A DNA stretch of 64,000 bases from Streptomyces flavidovirens DSM 40150 (GTDB taxonomy: Bacteria; Actinomycetota; Actinomycetes; Streptomycetales; Streptomycetaceae). Location of the stretch: assembly GCF_000429085.1 (NCBI RefSeq), contig NZ_AUBE01000007.1, positions 186,001 through 250,000 on the forward strand, in the 5' to 3' direction. A program made the translations under genes and the position numbers. Of this stretch, positions 1 through 9,387 are shown piece after piece. Below the pieces are notes generated by a model. The model searched no databases. It was not told where the DNA came from and was given only the letters and a program-made list of their open reading frames with translations. Positions within the stretch are counted from its first letter, which is position 1; each line of letters starts with the position of its first letter.

Positions 1-105
1 TTCCTGCGCCTCGCCACCGAGATGAGTCTGTCAAAGGCGTCACCGGGCGAGGCGGTCGACAAGTTCTTCACGGAGGCGAAGACGGCCTTCACCGCGAACG
101 CCTGA
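1..105 (+). CDS. C-terminal end of an ABC sugar-binding protein (partial)
   Basis: The window opens inside a coding frame that runs 34 codons to TGA at 103-105. The tail contains a helix of the type EAVDKFFTEAKTAF, which resembles the C-terminal helix of family 1 extracellular solute-binding lipoproteins. Its stop overlaps the start of the next permease gene (TGATG), so the genes are translationally coupled. The assignment rests mainly on this position in front of two sugar permeases; the 5' part is outside the window. Confidence 0.6.
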   Translation, partial: FLRLATEMSLSKASPGEAVDKFFTEAKTAFTANA

Positions 106-1115
106 TGGGGCCGACAGTGACGCACACCGGACCCGCACACGCCCCACCGCCGCCGACCGCCCGCGCCGAGCCCCCGCCCGTTCGCGGGCACGGCGCGCAC
201 CGCCCCGCCGAAGGGCGGCGCAGCGGCAGCCGCCGCGAGAACCTGGCCGGCTACCTCTTCATGTCGCCCTGGATCGCCGGCTTCCTGCTGCTCACGGCAG
301 GCCCCATGGCCGCCTCGCTCTACTTCGCCTTCACCGACTACAACCTCTTCGACGCACCCGAGTGGGTCGGCCTCAAGAACTTCAGTGACATGTTCGCCGA
401 CCCCCGCTGGCAGAAGTCGGTCGAAGTCACGCTCAAGTACGTCGTCATCGGTACGCCGCTGAAACTCGCCGCCGCACTCGGCGTCGCCCTCCTGCTCGCC
501 CAGAGCCGCCGGGGCCAGGCCTTCTACCGGGCGGCGTTCTACGCCCCGTCGCTGATCGGCGCCAGCGTCTCCATCGCCGTCGTGTGGCGGGCGATCTTCA
601 CCGACGACGCCGTGGTCGACCGTACGCAGCAGCTCTTCGGCATGAACGCCGGAGGCTGGGTCGGCGACCCCGACATGATCCTGTACGCCCTGGTCGCGCT
701 CACCGTCTGGCAGTTCGGCGCACCCATGGTGATCTTCCTGGCCGGGCTGAAACAGGTGCCGCGCGAGCTGTACGAAGCGGCCGAGATGGACGGCGCCGGG
801 CCCTGGCGCCGGTTCTGGAACATCACACTGCCGATGATCTCGCCGGTGCTCTTCTTCAACGTCCTGCTGGAAACCATCCACTCCTTCCAGATCTTCGGCT
901 CGGCGTACATCCTCGGCGGCCAGGGCAACCCCTGCGGTCCCGCCGACGCCACGCTCGTCTACACCTGTTACCTCTACCAGCAGGGCTTCGAGAACAGCCG
1001 GATGGGCTTCGCCTCCGCCATGGCCTGGATGCTGCTGATAGCGGTCGGCCTGGTGACGGCGGTGCTGTTCTGGTCGCAGAAGCGCTGGGTGCACTACGAG
1101 GAGAACGCCCGGTGA
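105..1115 (+). CDS. Carbohydrate ABC transporter permease (MalF/UgpA type)
   Basis: A 336-residue inner-membrane subunit of a binding-protein-dependent sugar importer. A Pro/Arg-rich cytoplasmic N-terminus of about 45 residues precedes the first membrane span (LAGYLFMSPWIAGF). The EAA loop that docks the ATPase is visible near residue 223 (EAAEMDGAGPWRRFW). It overlaps the upstream binding-protein stop and the downstream permease start, so three genes form one operon. No ATPase gene is present; this is usual in Streptomyces, where a shared MsiK-type ATPase often serves many importers. The neighbouring lyases suggest a pectin or rhamnogalacturonan oligosaccharide as substrate, which is inference. 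Confidence 0.92.
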   Translation: MGPTVTHTGPAHAPPPPTARAEPPPVRGHGAHRPAEGRRSGSRRENLAGYLFMSPWIAGFLLLTAGPMAASLYFAFTDYNLFDAPEWVGLKNFSDMFADPRWQKSVEVTLKYVVIGTPLKLAAALGVALLLAQSRRGQAFYRAAFYAPSLIGASVSIAVVWRAIFTDDAVVDRTQQLFGMNAGGWVGDPDMILYALVALTVWQFGAPMVIFLAGLKQVPRELYEAAEMDGAGPWRRFWNITLPMISPVLFFNVLLETIHSFQIFGSAYILGGQGNPCGPADATLVYTCYLYQQGFENSRMGFASAMAWMLLIAVGLVTAVLFWSQKRWVHYEENAR

Positions 1116-1993
1116 CTCTGACTCTCCACACAGGCCCCACCCCCACCTCACAAAGCCCGCGCAGGCGTGCCGGATCGCTCGGCTGGCACCTGGGCGCACT
1201 GGCGGTGCTCGCCGTCGTGCTCTACCCGGTGATCTGGGTGCTCGGCGGCTCGTTCAAGCCCGGCAACGAGATCATCGGCAGTCTCCAACTGCTGCCGACC
1301 GACCCGATCGTGGCCAACTACACGCGGCTCACCGAAGGCATCGCGGGCATCCCCATCTCCACCTTCTTCATCAACTCCACGGTGCTCGCCGTGGGTTCGG
1401 TCGGCGGAGTGCTGATCTCCTGCTCGCTGGCGGCCTACGCCTTCTCCAGGATCAGATTCGCGGGGCGCAACCTTCTCTTCGCCCTGATGATCGGCACGCT
1501 GCTGCTGCCGTACCACGTACTCATGATTCCGCAGTATGTGCTGTTCCAGAAGCTGGAACTCATCAACACGATGGTCCCGCTGCTGCTCGGCAAGTACCTC
1601 GCCGTCGACGCCTTCTTCGTCTTCCTGATGGTCCAGTTCATGCGAAACCTGCCGAAGGAACTGGACGAAGCGGCACGGCTGGACGGCTGCGGACACCTGC
1701 GGATCTACTGGTCGATCGTCCTCCCGCTGTGCCGCCCCGCCCTGATCACCAGCGCGATCTTCACCTTCATCAACGCCTGGAACGACTTCATGGGCCCGCT
1801 GCTCTATCTCAACGAGCCGGACAACTACACCGTCTCGCTGGGGCTGAAGATGTTCGTCGACCAGGACGCCGTCGCCGACTACGGCGGCATGATCGCCATG
1901 TCGCTGGTGGCGCTGCTCCCCGTCCTGGCGTTCTTCCTCGCCTTCCAGCGCTACCTCATCGACGGCATGGCCACGTCCGGGCTGAAGGGCTGA
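1112..1993 (+). CDS. Carbohydrate ABC transporter permease (MalG/UgpE type)
   Basis: The second permease of the same importer, 293 residues. I chose the GTG at 1112 because it overlaps the previous stop (GTGA) and places the first membrane span about 25 residues in (LAVVLYPVIWVLGGSFKP). The EAA loop lies near residue 185 (DEAARLDGCGHLRIYW). About six membrane spans are expected for this family. It is followed after 3 bases by the YesL-like gene, so the operon continues. In Bacillus subtilis, MalF/MalG-like permeases and YesL sit together in the rhamnogalacturonan locus, which supports the substrate guess. Confidence 0.92.
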   Translation: MTLTLHTGPTPTSQSPRRRAGSLGWHLGALAVLAVVLYPVIWVLGGSFKPGNEIIGSLQLLPTDPIVANYTRLTEGIAGIPISTFFINSTVLAVGSVGGVLISCSLAAYAFSRIRFAGRNLLFALMIGTLLLPYHVLMIPQYVLFQKLELINTMVPLLLGKYLAVDAFFVFLMVQFMRNLPKELDEAARLDGCGHLRIYWSIVLPLCRPALITSAIFTFINAWNDFMGPLLYLNEPDNYTVSLGLKMFVDQDAVADYGGMIAMSLVALLPVLAFFLAFQRYLIDGMATSGLKG

Positions 1994-1996
1994 GCG

Positions 1997-2563
1997 ATGG
2001 CGACCCGCTTCCACGAGCGTTTCGGGGTCTTCGCCGAGTGTCTGCTCACCGGCGTGTGGATCGCGCTCTGCTCGCTTCCGCTGGTGACCGGACCCGCCGC
2101 GCTCGCCGCCGGCTCCCGGCACCTGCGGCGCCACCTGTCCGGCCAGGAGACCGCCGGGTGGCGGGAGTTCGCCGCCGACTTCCGTGCGGCCGCCCGCCGG
2201 GGCTGGGCCGTCGGCCTGGCCGGATGGGCGGCCGCCTGGCTGCTGTGGCTGGACCTCGCGGCTGTACGGGCCGGCCTCCCCGGCGGCGCCCTTGTCGCCG
2301 CGGTGGGCATCCTCGCGTTCACCGGCTGCGCGGTCGCGGGGCTGCGGGCGGCCGCCGGCTGGGAGCCCGGCGCGTCCTGGCGCGTCCTGCTGGGGGCGGC
2401 GGGACGGCGTACGGTCCTCGACCCCGCCGGATCGCTGCTGATCGTCTGCGGCTTCGCGGTCGTCGCCGCCTCCGCCTGGTTCGCGGCGCCGCTGGCGGTT
2501 CCCGTGCTCGGCGCGGTCACGGCGGCGGCAATCGCCGTGGAGCAGCGGTACGTCTCCCGCTGA
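1997..2563 (+). CDS. YesL-like (DUF624) membrane protein
   Basis: A 188-residue membrane protein with about four or five hydrophobic spans. The N-terminus (RFGVFAECLLTGVWIALCSLPLVTGPA) is characteristic of the YesL/DUF624 family. These proteins are found beside sugar ABC permeases in pectin and rhamnogalacturonan loci of Firmicutes and actinomycetes; their biochemical role is not known. It starts three bases after the permease stop and lies 56 bases before the PL26-like lyase gene, so it belongs to the same transcription unit. Confidence 0.8.
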   Translation: MATRFHERFGVFAECLLTGVWIALCSLPLVTGPAALAAGSRHLRRHLSGQETAGWREFAADFRAAARRGWAVGLAGWAAAWLLWLDLAAVRAGLPGGALVAAVGILAFTGCAVAGLRAAAGWEPGASWRVLLGAAGRRTVLDPAGSLLIVCGFAVVAASAWFAAPLAVPVLGAVTAAAIAVEQRYVSR

Positions 2564-2619
2564 GCCCCGCCCTCTTCTCTCTCACCCACATCGCCTTACG
2601 CAACCGGAAGGGCACAACG

Positions 2620-5364
2620 ATGTCTCCGATCCCCCGCAGGTCCCTCCTCAAGGCGGCAGCGGCGGCCGGCGCCGCCGCCCAGTTCAGCTCGGCGCTCGGC
2701 GCCACGAACGCCCGGGCCGCCGCACCTCGAAGAGCCGAAACCGCCGACGCGGACCCGGTGACCCTGAGCTGGCTGGAGGAAGCGGGTCTCGGAGCCGCGC
2801 CCGGTTCCACTCTCGGTGTGCCCTGGCCGAAGGGCGCGTACGACAAGGACCAGACGTTCGCCCTGACCACCGCCGACGGCAAGGCCGTACCCGTCCAGTC
2901 CTGGCCGCTGGCCCACTGGCCCGACGGCTCGCTGAAGTGGACCGCGCACGCCATCGGCTCCGAGACGACCGCCGCCTCCTTCACCCTCAGCGCCGGGGCC
3001 CCGGCCGCGCCCGCCCGTAAAGTCACCGTCTCCAGCAGCGGCGGGACCATCGACGTCTCCACGGGCGTCATCACCGCGAAGATCGGCAAGAGCGGTTCCG
3101 CGCTCGTCAGGTCCGTCACCCGCGGCGCCACCGAGATCGCGAAGAACGGCCGTCTCGTCCTCCTGCGCCAGGGCGAGATGGAGGACGGCGACCAGGGAAA
3201 CGCGAAGTACGAACGCTTCGAGAGCGCGATAGCCGAGGCCGAGGTGGAACAGGACGGGCCGGTCCGTGCCGTCGTCCGCATCGACGGCAAACACCGCCGC
3301 GGCAACCGCGCCTGGCTGCCCTTCTCCGTCCGGCTGTACTTCTACGCGGGCGCCGAGTCGTTCCGCATGGTGCACACCATCACGTACGACGGCGCCCAGG
3401 AGCCCGGCAAGGCGAGCGGCGACTTCATCCGCGGCCTCGGCGTCCGCTTCACCGTGCCGATGCGCGACGAGGCGTACGACCGGCACATCCGCATCGGCGG
3501 CGACGGCACGGGCCTGCTGCGCGAAGCCGTCAAGGGCGTCACGGGCCTGCGCCGCGACCCGGGAGCCGCTGTCCAGGCCGCACAGTTCGAGGGCAGGAAG
3601 CTGCCCGACCCGGCCACCTGGGACCAGCGCGTCACCAGCCGCCTCCACCTCATCCCCACCTGGGGCGACTACACCCTCAGCCAGCTCTCCGCCGACGGCT
3701 TCACCCTGCGCAAGCGCACCAAGAAGGGCCACGGCTGGATCCCGGCCGGCGGCGGACGCCGGGCATCAGGCTTCGGATACGTCGGCGGGGCGAGCGGCGG
3801 ACTCTCCTTCGGGCTGCGCGACTTCTGGGAGAAGCACCCCGCCGGACTCGACATCCGCGGCGCTCACACCGACGAGGCCGAGGTCACGCTCTGGCTCTGG
3901 TCGCCGGAGGCCCCGCCCATGGACCTGCGCTTCTACCACGACGGCCTGGGGCAGGACACGTACGCCGAACAGCTCGAAGGCCTCAACATCACCTACGAGG
4001 ACTACGAGCCCGGCTTCGGCACCCCGTACGGCATCGCCCGTACCAGCGAACTCCTCTTCTGGGCCCACGAGTCCACGCCGGACGCCGGAACCCTGGCGGA
4101 GGAAGTGACGGCCGTCCGCACCCCGCCCCAGCTCGCCGCCCCGCCCAGGCAGCTCGTCAAGGCCAAGGTCTTCGGCGGCCTCTTCTCCGAGCCCGACCGC
4201 TCCGTGCCCGCCAAGGCGAAGATCGAGGACCACCTGGACTTCCTCTTCACCTACTACCAGGACCAGGTCGAGATGCGGCGCTGGTACGGCTTCTGGGACT
4301 ACGGCGACATCATGCACAGCTACGACCCGGCCCGCCACCAGTGGCGCTACGACGTCGGCGGCTACGCCTGGGACAACTCCGAGCTCTCGCCCGACCTCTG
4401 GCTCTGGTACGCCTACCTGCGCTCCGGCCGCGCCGACATCTTCCGCTTCGCCGAGGCCATGACCCGCCACACCGGCGAGGTCGACGTCTACCACCTCGGC
4501 ACCTGGGCGGGCCTGGGCACCCGGCACGGCATCCAGCACTACGCCGACAGCGCCAAGCAGCAGCGCATCGCCAACACCACCTACCGGCGCTTCTACTACT
4601 TCCTCACCGCCGACGAACGCACCGGCGACCTCATGCACGCCAACGTCGACTCCGACGAGACCTTCCTCGCCCTCGACCCGATCCGCAAGATCCGCACCGA
4701 GCCGTACACGCCCGACCGGCACGCCCTGTCCATCGGTTTCGGCACCGACTGGAGCGGACTCGTATCGGCGTGGCTCACGGAATGGGAGCGCGGCGGCCCC
4801 AAGGCCGACAAGGCCAAAGCCCGCGTGCTGTCCACCATGGAGACCATCCCCGCCCAGCCCAACGGCTTCGTACAGGGAAGCGGCCTGTACGACCTGGACA
4901 CGGGCCGGTTCGCCGTCGCGAAGGCGGCCAAGGTCGGCGTGTCACATCTGTCGGCGGTCTTCGGGCTGAACGAACTGTGCGCCGAGCTGATCGATCTGAT
5001 CGACATGCCGGAGTTCAAGGCGGCGTATCTGGACTACTGCCGCTACTTCAACGCCACCAAGGCCGAACAGGCGGCCCGCTACGGCACCCACTTCGGCTCG
5101 CTCATCCTCTTCCAGGGACACTCGCGCCTCGACGCGTACGCGGCCGTCCAGACGGGCGATGCGAAGCTGGCCAAGCGGGCGTGGGAGAAGTTCTACAACA
5201 GCGACGGCTACAAGGAGTCGTCGCCCTGGAGAACGGAGAAGGTGAGCGGGCCCGTCACGCTCGTGCCGGGCAGCGAGGCGAACTGGGTCTACACCAACGA
5301 CACCGCGCTGTACGGACTCGCCGCGATCGAGAACCTGGCTCTGGTGGGGGACCGGATGCCGTAA
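2620..5364 (+). CDS. Tat-exported exo-rhamnogalacturonan lyase-like protein (PL26 / YetA family)
   Basis: A 914-residue protein. The ATG at 2620 is preceded by a purine-rich stretch (GGAAGG) and gives a classical twin-arginine signal, RRSLLK at residues 6-11, followed by an Ala-rich core and a likely cleavage after residue 30. The remainder, with repeated Trp/Tyr-rich segments (WYGFWDYGDIMHSYD, WDNSELSPDLWLWYAY), resembles the YetA / RglX family, whose characterised fungal member is an exo-acting rhamnogalacturonan lyase (PL26). I infer removal of unsaturated disaccharides from RG-I outside the cell. It ends at a strong bidirectional terminator. The family match is by recollection of the motif pattern, so the exact activity needs testing. 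Confidence 0.75.
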   Translation: MSPIPRRSLLKAAAAAGAAAQFSSALGATNARAAAPRRAETADADPVTLSWLEEAGLGAAPGSTLGVPWPKGAYDKDQTFALTTADGKAVPVQSWPLAHWPDGSLKWTAHAIGSETTAASFTLSAGAPAAPARKVTVSSSGGTIDVSTGVITAKIGKSGSALVRSVTRGATEIAKNGRLVLLRQGEMEDGDQGNAKYERFESAIAEAEVEQDGPVRAVVRIDGKHRRGNRAWLPFSVRLYFYAGAESFRMVHTITYDGAQEPGKASGDFIRGLGVRFTVPMRDEAYDRHIRIGGDGTGLLREAVKGVTGLRRDPGAAVQAAQFEGRKLPDPATWDQRVTSRLHLIPTWGDYTLSQLSADGFTLRKRTKKGHGWIPAGGGRRASGFGYVGGASGGLSFGLRDFWEKHPAGLDIRGAHTDEAEVTLWLWSPEAPPMDLRFYHDGLGQDTYAEQLEGLNITYEDYEPGFGTPYGIARTSELLFWAHESTPDAGTLAEEVTAVRTPPQLAAPPRQLVKAKVFGGLFSEPDRSVPAKAKIEDHLDFLFTYYQDQVEMRRWYGFWDYGDIMHSYDPARHQWRYDVGGYAWDNSELSPDLWLWYAYLRSGRADIFRFAEAMTRHTGEVDVYHLGTWAGLGTRHGIQHYADSAKQQRIANTTYRRFYYFLTADERTGDLMHANVDSDETFLALDPIRKIRTEPYTPDRHALSIGFGTDWSGLVSAWLTEWERGGPKADKAKARVLSTMETIPAQPNGFVQGSGLYDLDTGRFAVAKAAKVGVSHLSAVFGLNELCAELIDLIDMPEFKAAYLDYCRYFNATKAEQAARYGTHFGSLILFQGHSRLDAYAAVQTGDAKLAKRAWEKFYNSDGYKESSPWRTEKVSGPVTLVPGSEANWVYTNDTALYGLAAIENLALVGDRMP

Positions 5365-5371
5365 ACGCGGA

Positions 5372-5410
5372 AGGGCGGCGGAATCGGCTGCCGGCCGATT
5401 CCGCCGCCCT
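5372..5410. terminator. Bidirectional terminator hairpin between convergent lyase genes
   Basis: Perfect 16-bp arms (AGGGCGGCGGAATCGG and its complement) are separated by 7 bases, in the 64-base gap between the PL26-like gene and the PL3 gene, which converge here. There is no long T tract, as is common in Streptomyces. Confidence 0.85.
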
Positions 5411-5428
5411 CTCAGTTCTTCTGGTCCG

Positions 5429-6217
5429 TCACCTGTAGACGATGTTCGAGGACGTGTAGTTGCAGTGGGTGCCGTCCGGGCCCGACCCGTTCTCCTTCGG
5501 CTCGGCTCCCGTGTTGTTCCCGATGTACTTCTGGCACGGCACGATCTTCCTGCCACTGTCGCCGACTATCGTGATGTTGCGCAGCGCCGCGGTGTCGCCG
5601 TAGTTGGTGTTGATGCCGACGAGGCGCGAGCCCGGGTAGGTCACCTCGATGTTGTCGAAGATCGAGGTGCGCTTGTACTGGGTCGAGCAGTTGCCGCACG
5701 AGCGGTAGAGGGTCTTGAAGTCCTGGACGGCGAACTTCGAGACGACCAGCTTGCCACCGCCGTTGTGCTGGAAGACCTTGTCCGCGGCCTTCTTCGCGCC
5801 GCCGCCGTACACCGTGTAGACGGCGGAGTTCCCGCCCCTGAAGGTGGCGGCGTCCTCGCCGACGTCCTCCCACCAGACGTTCTGCAGCGTGCAGCTGCCC
5901 TTGCAGTGGATGCCGTCCGCGCCGGGCGCGCCGATGATGACGTTCTTCAGCGTCGCCCCGTCGGCGAGCTCGAAGATCGGGTCCTGGCCCTCCTCCTGGC
6001 CGTCGCCGGCCAGCTCACCGGATCCGTAGTACTTCTTGAGGCCGCCGTCCCTGACGCCGGAGACGGGGATGGTCTTGGGCACCGCCTGGCTGCCGTTGGG
6101 TGTCGGCCAGGTCGCGGCGGAGGCGGTGGGCGCCAGGGTGGTGATGCCCAGGACGCCGACGGTCAGCGCCACGGCGCTCACACGTCCTATGGACCTCTTC
6201 TTGTGCTGGGAATTCAT
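5429..6217 (-). CDS. Secreted pectate lyase, PL3 family
   Basis: A 262-residue protein with a Sec signal peptide (about residues 1-34, ending TASA before ATWP). The body carries PL3 hallmarks: DGIHCKGSC, then WWEDVGEDAATFRG, and regularly spaced Cys residues in a right-handed beta-helix. PL3 enzymes cleave de-esterified homogalacturonan by calcium-dependent beta-elimination. It starts only 36 bases after the end of the PL11 gene, so the two are very likely co-transcribed from the operator-controlled promoter near 8.25 kb. It removes the galacturonan stretches flanking the RG-I attacked by its neighbours. Confidence 0.93.
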   Translation of the reverse strand: MNSQHKKRSIGRVSAVALTVGVLGITTLAPTASAATWPTPNGSQAVPKTIPVSGVRDGGLKKYYGSGELAGDGQEEGQDPIFELADGATLKNVIIGAPGADGIHCKGSCTLQNVWWEDVGEDAATFRGGNSAVYTVYGGGAKKAADKVFQHNGGGKLVVSKFAVQDFKTLYRSCGNCSTQYKRTSIFDNIEVTYPGSRLVGINTNYGDTAALRNITIVGDSGRKIVPCQKYIGNNTGAEPKENGSGPDGTHCNYTSSNIVYR

Positions 6218-6253
6218 GGGGGGTTTCCTCTCCGAGCGGAATCTGATGGGGCA

Positions 6254-8152
6254 TCACGGGGTGTAGACGGACGGCCGCGGCGCTGTGGGCATGCCGCCGC
6301 CGATGAAGAAGCTGGTGTGCGGGGGCTGGTTGTACGCCGTGTTCTGCCAGGCCAGGCCGGTGCGGTACATCGGGTCGTGCAGCAGCGTGGTGATCCGCGT
6401 GCTGGTCCGGTGCGGGGTGGAGTAGATCCGCAGCGCCGTGTTGTCCGCCGTACGCCAGACCACCTCCTCGCGCCAGTCGCCGATGATGTCGCCGGAGAGT
6501 GCGGGGGTGGCCTTGCTGCCGTTGTTGGACGAGACCGAAGAGCCCGTCAGCAGCCGCGTCTCACCGCCCGTGCCGTACTTGTCGATACGGGTGCCGTCGA
6601 GGAGCTCGCGGGTGGTGTCGCCGTCCCACCAGTTGACGAAGTTGATGCTGGACGGCTCGCGGCCGAGCGAGCCGCCGGTGGCGGACCGCAGTGTGGTGTC
6701 CGACGCCGACCAGGACTCGGCGCCGGCCGACCCCGCGTAGACGTCGGCGGAGACACCACGGCCGTTGTCGCCGCCCGACGCGGTCTGCCACAGGACCTGT
6801 CCGGTACGGGCGTCGGCCATCCAGGAGCTGGGCTTGGAGCTGTCCTCGGACACCTTGAAGTACTCCAGCCCGGCGCGGGACGGGTTCAGATCGCCGACAT
6901 GCCCGGCGTCGCCATGGCCGAGCTTCGTCGTCCACAGGCCGTTCCCGTTGTCGTCGACGGTCATCGCCCCGTAGACGACCTCGTCCTTGCCGTCGGCGTC
7001 CACGTCCGCGATGGACAGGCTGTGGTTGCCCTGCCCGTCGTAGCCCCTGCCCGCGTTGGTCGACGCGCTGGAGTCGAAGGTCCAGCGCCGCGTGAACCGC
7101 CCGCCCCGCCAGTCCCAGGCCGCGATCACGGACCGCGTGTAGTAGCCGCGCGCCATGATCAGCGACGGCCGGGTGCCGTCCAGGTACGCCGTCCCCGCGA
7201 GGAAACGGTCCACCCGGTTCCCGTACGAGTCGCCCCAGGACGAGACCGTCCCACGGGCCGGGACATAGCCGACCGTACCCATCGCCGCACCGGTCTGGCC
7301 GTTGAACATGGTCAGGTACTCGGGCCCGGAGAGGATGTAGCCGCCGCTGTTGCGATGGTCCGCGCTCGCGGAGCCGATCGTCGTGCCGCGGCCGTCGACG
7401 GTCCCGTCGGCGGTCTTCATGGCCACTTCGGCCTTGCCGTCGCCGTCGTAGTCGTACACCTGGAACTGTGTGTAGTGCGCGCCCGATCGGATGTTGCGGC
7501 CGAGGTCGATCCGCCACAGCCGGGTGCCGTCCAGCTTGACGCCGTCGACGATGGTGTTGCCGGTGTAGCCGGACTGCGAGTTGTCCTTGGCGTTGGTCGG
7601 CTGCCACTTGAGCACGAAGTCGAGCGCGCCGTCCCCGTCGAGGTCGCCGACGCTCGTGTCGTTGGCCTCGTAGGTGTACGCCACCCCGTCCGGCGTCCGG
7701 CCTCCGGGCGGCGGGGAGATCCGTACGTCCTTGTAGCCGGCACGGAACTGCACGGCATGTACGGAGTCACCCTGCTCCACGCCGTTCACGACCGCGCGCA
7801 CCGTGTAGTCGGCGGAGTTGGGGGCTCCGGCGTGGAAGTAGTTCGTCGAGCCCGTCACCGGTGTGGAGTTGACCTTCGTACCGGCGCGGTAGACGTTGAA
7901 CGAGACGTTGTCCGGGTCGGTGCCCAGCCAGCGCCAGCTGACCAGATTGCCACTGCCGTTGTGAACGCTGACCACTCCCCGGTCGAGTGCCTCGACCTGG
8001 CGGGCGGGCCCGGCGGCGCCCGCCTCCGTCGAGGACAGCGAGACCAGGCCGGCCGCCGAGAGCACTGCGGCCAGGAGCGCGCTGACGGATACGCGGGTGC
8101 GGGTGGGGGGTCTGCGCCGGGGGCTGCGCTGGTGTCCTGCTGGTGGTGTCAT
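6254..8152 (-). CDS. Secreted rhamnogalacturonan endolyase, PL11 family (YesW-like)
   Basis: A 632-residue protein with an N-terminal Arg-rich signal peptide (residues 1 to about 45, ending in AGA). It has an N-terminal Fn3-like/beta domain and then the eight-bladed propeller typical of PL11, with repeated calcium-binding loops DLDGDG, DYDGDG and DVDADG. It endolytically splits RG-I backbone by beta-elimination. The ATG at 8152 has CAGGAG upstream. Two LacI-type operators (8254 and 8320) lie between this start and the divergent lacI gene, so repression by that LacI protein is likely. The PL3 gene follows in the same direction. Confidence 0.94.
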   Translation of the reverse strand: MTPPAGHQRSPRRRPPTRTRVSVSALLAAVLSAAGLVSLSSTEAGAAGPARQVEALDRGVVSVHNGSGNLVSWRWLGTDPDNVSFNVYRAGTKVNSTPVTGSTNYFHAGAPNSADYTVRAVVNGVEQGDSVHAVQFRAGYKDVRISPPPGGRTPDGVAYTYEANDTSVGDLDGDGALDFVLKWQPTNAKDNSQSGYTGNTIVDGVKLDGTRLWRIDLGRNIRSGAHYTQFQVYDYDGDGKAEVAMKTADGTVDGRGTTIGSASADHRNSGGYILSGPEYLTMFNGQTGAAMGTVGYVPARGTVSSWGDSYGNRVDRFLAGTAYLDGTRPSLIMARGYYTRSVIAAWDWRGGRFTRRWTFDSSASTNAGRGYDGQGNHSLSIADVDADGKDEVVYGAMTVDDNGNGLWTTKLGHGDAGHVGDLNPSRAGLEYFKVSEDSSKPSSWMADARTGQVLWQTASGGDNGRGVSADVYAGSAGAESWSASDTTLRSATGGSLGREPSSINFVNWWDGDTTRELLDGTRIDKYGTGGETRLLTGSSVSSNNGSKATPALSGDIIGDWREEVVWRTADNTALRIYSTPHRTSTRITTLLHDPMYRTGLAWQNTAYNQPPHTSFFIGGGMPTAPRPSVYTP

Positions 8153-8253
8153 GGACTGCTCCTGCGGGTGGGGGGAAGCGCCGCATTCCAGTTGCCGCAG
8201 GGTTACGGAAAGGTTGCCGCCCCCAGCCGCGTCGGTAATCCGGTACTGTGCCG

Positions 8254-8267
8254 TCGAAGCGCTTCGA
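8254..8267. promoter_or_regulatory. LacI-family operator, perfect palindrome (site 1)
   Basis: TCGAAGCGCTTCGA is a perfect 14-bp palindrome, extended by CG on both sides to 18 bp. Its central CG is typical of LacI-family half-sites. It lies about 100 bases upstream of the PL11 start. The same sequence recurs at 13391 and 13510. Confidence 0.85.
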
Positions 8268-8319
8268 CGAGCCTATGGACATGTGACAGCCCTGGGATTA
8301 CGCTCGAAGCCCCACACTG

Positions 8320-8333
8320 TCGAAGCGCTTCAC
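8320..8333. promoter_or_regulatory. LacI-family operator, degenerate right half (site 2)
   Basis: TCGAAGCGCTTCAC matches the palindrome at 8254 except for the last two bases. It lies 22 bases upstream of the lacI start, 66 bp centre-to-centre from site 1. This suggests autoregulation and possible cooperative or looped binding. Confidence 0.75.
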
Positions 8334-8355
8334 CTTGCCAGCCTTGGAGAGCAGA

Positions 8356-9360
8356 ATGGTCACCCTCGCCGATGTCGCTCAGCATGCCGGAGTCTCCGCC
8401 AGCACGGTGAGTTACGTCCTCAGCGGCAAGCGGTCCATCTCCGCCTCCACCAGGGAACGGGTGGAGCGCAGCATCGACCAGCTCGGCTACCACCCCAACG
8501 CGGGCGCCCGCGCGCTCGCCAGCAGCAAGTCCAACATCCTCGCGCTCATGGTGCCACTGCGCACCGACATGTACGTGCCGGTGATGATGGAGATCGCCAT
8601 CTCGGTGGCGACCACCGCACGCGCCCATGGATACGACGTACTGCTGCTCACCGGCGAGGAAGGCCCGGCCACCGTGCGCAGGATCGAGGGCAGCGCACTG
8701 GCCGACGCGATGATCCTGATGGACGTCGAACTGCACGACGACCGGCTGCCGCTGCTGCGCGAGACCGGCCGCCCCGCCGTGCTCATCGGACTGCCCGCCG
8801 ACCCCTCACGGGTGAGCTGTGTGGACCTCGACTTCGCCGCGGCGGGCGCCCTGTGCGTGGAACATCTGGCCGGGCTCGGTCACCGCGACATCGCCGTCAT
8901 CGGCGAGGCGCCGGCGGTCTACGAAAGGCACACCGGCTTCGCCGAGCGCACGCTCGCCGGCCTGCGCGAGCGCGGCAGGGAACTCGGTGTGCGGCTGCTC
9001 CACCGCCCCTGCGAGGGCAGTTACGCCGCTGTCGCCGCGACCCTCGCCCGGGTCCAGGAGGAACGCCCCGGCACCACGGCCTTCGTCGTACAGAACGAGG
9101 CGGCCACCGATCCGCTGCTGGCGCTGCTGCGCCAGCAGCGCCGGGCCGTGCCCGAGGACGTATCGGTGATGGCCATCTGTCCCGACCAGGTGGCCGCGCA
9201 CGCCTCGGTGCCGCTCACCGCCGTCGCCGTCCCCGCCCAGGAGCTGGGACGGTACGCGGTCGAGCAGGTCGTTGCCAAGATCGAGGGACGCGGCTCCGAC
9301 GAGGTCGTGCTGCTGGCGCCCGAGCTCACCGTGCGCGAAAGCACGGGCCCCCGGCCGTGA
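8356..9360 (+). CDS. LacI-family regulator of the pectin / rhamnogalacturonan locus
   Basis: A 334-residue regulator. The helix-turn-helix is at the N-terminus (VTLADVAQHAGVSASTVSYVLSG) with the hinge helix (GARALASS) near residue 55. A periplasmic-binding-protein-like effector domain of type I follows. I chose the ATG at 8356 because GGAGA sits five bases upstream; a TTG at 8335 is less likely. It is divergent from the PL11-PL3 operon across two operator copies. The effector is probably an unsaturated uronate disaccharide or another RG-I fragment; that is inference from the neighbours. Confidence 0.93.
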   Translation: MVTLADVAQHAGVSASTVSYVLSGKRSISASTRERVERSIDQLGYHPNAGARALASSKSNILALMVPLRTDMYVPVMMEIAISVATTARAHGYDVLLLTGEEGPATVRRIEGSALADAMILMDVELHDDRLPLLRETGRPAVLIGLPADPSRVSCVDLDFAAAGALCVEHLAGLGHRDIAVIGEAPAVYERHTGFAERTLAGLRERGRELGVRLLHRPCEGSYAAVAATLARVQEERPGTTAFVVQNEAATDPLLALLRQQRRAVPEDVSVMAICPDQVAAHASVPLTAVAVPAQELGRYAVEQVVAKIEGRGSDEVVLLAPELTVRESTGPRP

Positions 9361-9387
9361 CCGGGGACCCGGCTCAGGTACCGCCGG

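Noticed and set aside
5465..8410. A 981-codon + strand open frame across the PL3 and PL11 genes
   Set aside because: It is antisense to two well-supported lyases, has Val/Arg/Gly-rich shadow composition and no recognisable domain.
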